From assembly GCA_041686935.1 (NCBI GenBank), contig JAWLCW010000001.1, positions 372,001-436,000 of the forward strand: 64,000 nucleotides of DNA, read 5' to 3'. A program made the translations under genes and the position numbers. A model generated the notes under the pieces. That model searched no databases. It saw nothing but the letters and a program-made list of their open reading frames with translations, and had not been told where the DNA came from. The stretch's first letter is position 1. The number at the start of each line of letters is the position of its first letter. Origin of the DNA: Mariniphaga sp041686935 (GTDB lineage: Bacteria > Bacteroidota > Bacteroidia > Bacteroidales > Prolixibacteraceae). Below, in pieces: positions 63,626 through 64,000 of this stretch.

Positions 63626-63662
63626 GAATAGCATTCACTTTAAAATCATATTTTTTCGACCA

Positions 63663-64000
63663 ATGAACAAAGTATATTCGGAAAGCGAAAAGCATGTTGC
63701 AGAGAAAAAAGTTGAAATGGAGGTAGTTGAACTTAAAAATGAAAGCTATTTCAAAATTTCGAACCACGATGCAATGCGTCCCTTTTTTATGAGCATCGTC
63801 AGCGACTCGAATCACTGGATGTTTATTTCAAGCAACGGCGGATTGTCTGCCGGGCGCAAAAATCCTGAATATGCTTTGTTCCCTTATTATACCGACGATA
63901 AAATTACTGAATCGGCCGATATTACCGGAAGCAAAACAATTTTTCGTATCCGGCAAGGGAGCGAAACTCATATTTGGGAACCTTTTTCCGAACGGTTTAC
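63663..64000 (+). CDS. N-terminal part of a large protein, possibly a beta-glucan phosphorylase
   Basis: The first 112 codons of a plus-strand gene that leaves the window. It begins MNKVYSESEKHVAEKKVEME without a signal peptide, then SYFKISNHDAMRPFFMSIVS, DSNHWMFISSNGGLSAGRKN, PEYALFPYYTDDKITESADI, TGSKTIFRIRQGSETHIWEP. The opening is that of long cytoplasmic proteins (over 1,000 residues) annotated in Bacteroidota as cellobiose-phosphorylase-like. A GH149- or GH161-type beta-1,3-glucan phosphorylase would fit the locus. This is recognition from a fragment, so the enzyme class is tentative. The catalytic part is outside the window. Confidence 0.5.
   Translation, partial: MNKVYSESEKHVAEKKVEMEVVELKNESYFKISNHDAMRPFFMSIVSDSNHWMFISSNGGLSAGRKNPEYALFPYYTDDKITESADITGSKTIFRIRQGSETHIWEPFSERF

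Overview
The window looks like a chromosomal segment of a Bacteroidota bacterium, probably a free-living member of the Marinilabiliales type that grows at low or no oxygen. The evidence is a 2,506-residue SprA (type IX secretion translocon), a protein with a type IX C-terminal sorting domain, a fused ResB-CcsA cytochrome assembly protein, a complete menaquinone gene set, many Bacteroidota-style lipoproteins and outer-membrane barrels, and promoters of the form TTTG-N20-TANNTTTG. The genus assignment is inference only. No tRNA, rRNA, CRISPR array, phage or transposase gene was seen.

Layout. 0-2.2 kb: the N-terminal part of a YifB/ComM AAA protein (minus strand) and a divergent cation/proton antiporter. 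2.2-7.6 kb: a nitric-oxide response locus (di-iron repair protein RIC, quinol NO reductase, a DUF438-hemerythrin-PAS protein, a DUF1858 protein) divergent from a three-cysteine Rrf2 regulator. An imperfect dyad lies between two opposed promoter-like elements there. 7.7-9.9 kb: two small lipoproteins and an outer-membrane protein of unknown role. 9.9-20.1 kb: cytochrome c maturation (CcsBA), then a run of c-type cytochromes carrying 22 heme-binding motifs, a cytochrome b and an outer-membrane barrel, and a cysteine-rich Crp/Fnr regulator with an FNR-like box beside it. 20.4-24.2 kb: heme synthesis (hemH, hemG, hemN), which would supply those cytochromes.

24.4-35.2 kb: housekeeping genes (leucyl aminopeptidase, pdxA, ruvA) followed by sprA. 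35.2-43.9 kb: menaquinone synthesis in the order menI-like, menF, menD, menB, menA, menC, menE. It is interrupted by a dead DUF433 gene with a hairpin repeat, and by an AAA ATPase that has its own promoter embedded in an array of GTAAC half-sites. Menaquinol would feed both the NO reductase and the NapC-like cytochrome. 44.0-45.0 kb: two small secreted proteins.

45.2-56.4 kb: a surface and nutrient-uptake locus. A TonB-dependent receptor is followed by a type IX-secreted beta-helix protein containing a 1,299-bp internal duplication. Next come a PhoR/PhoB-like two-component system, a divergent OprP-like porin, and a lipoprotein related to the beta-helix protein; phosphate scavenging is the most likely theme. 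56.4-57.2 kb: a frameshifted LpxH-like phosphoesterase. 57.8-64.0 kb: a beta-glucan degradation locus, made of a glycoside hydrolase fused to an outer-membrane barrel, a multi-module glycan-binding lipoprotein, a GH16 laminarinase-like lipoprotein, and the start of a large protein that may be a phosphorylase.

The two most unusual items are the proposed porin-cytochrome electron conduit (13.1-19.2 kb), which includes a hexaheme lipoprotein on a collagen-like stalk, and the glycosidase/outer-membrane-barrel fusion (57.8-60.9 kb).
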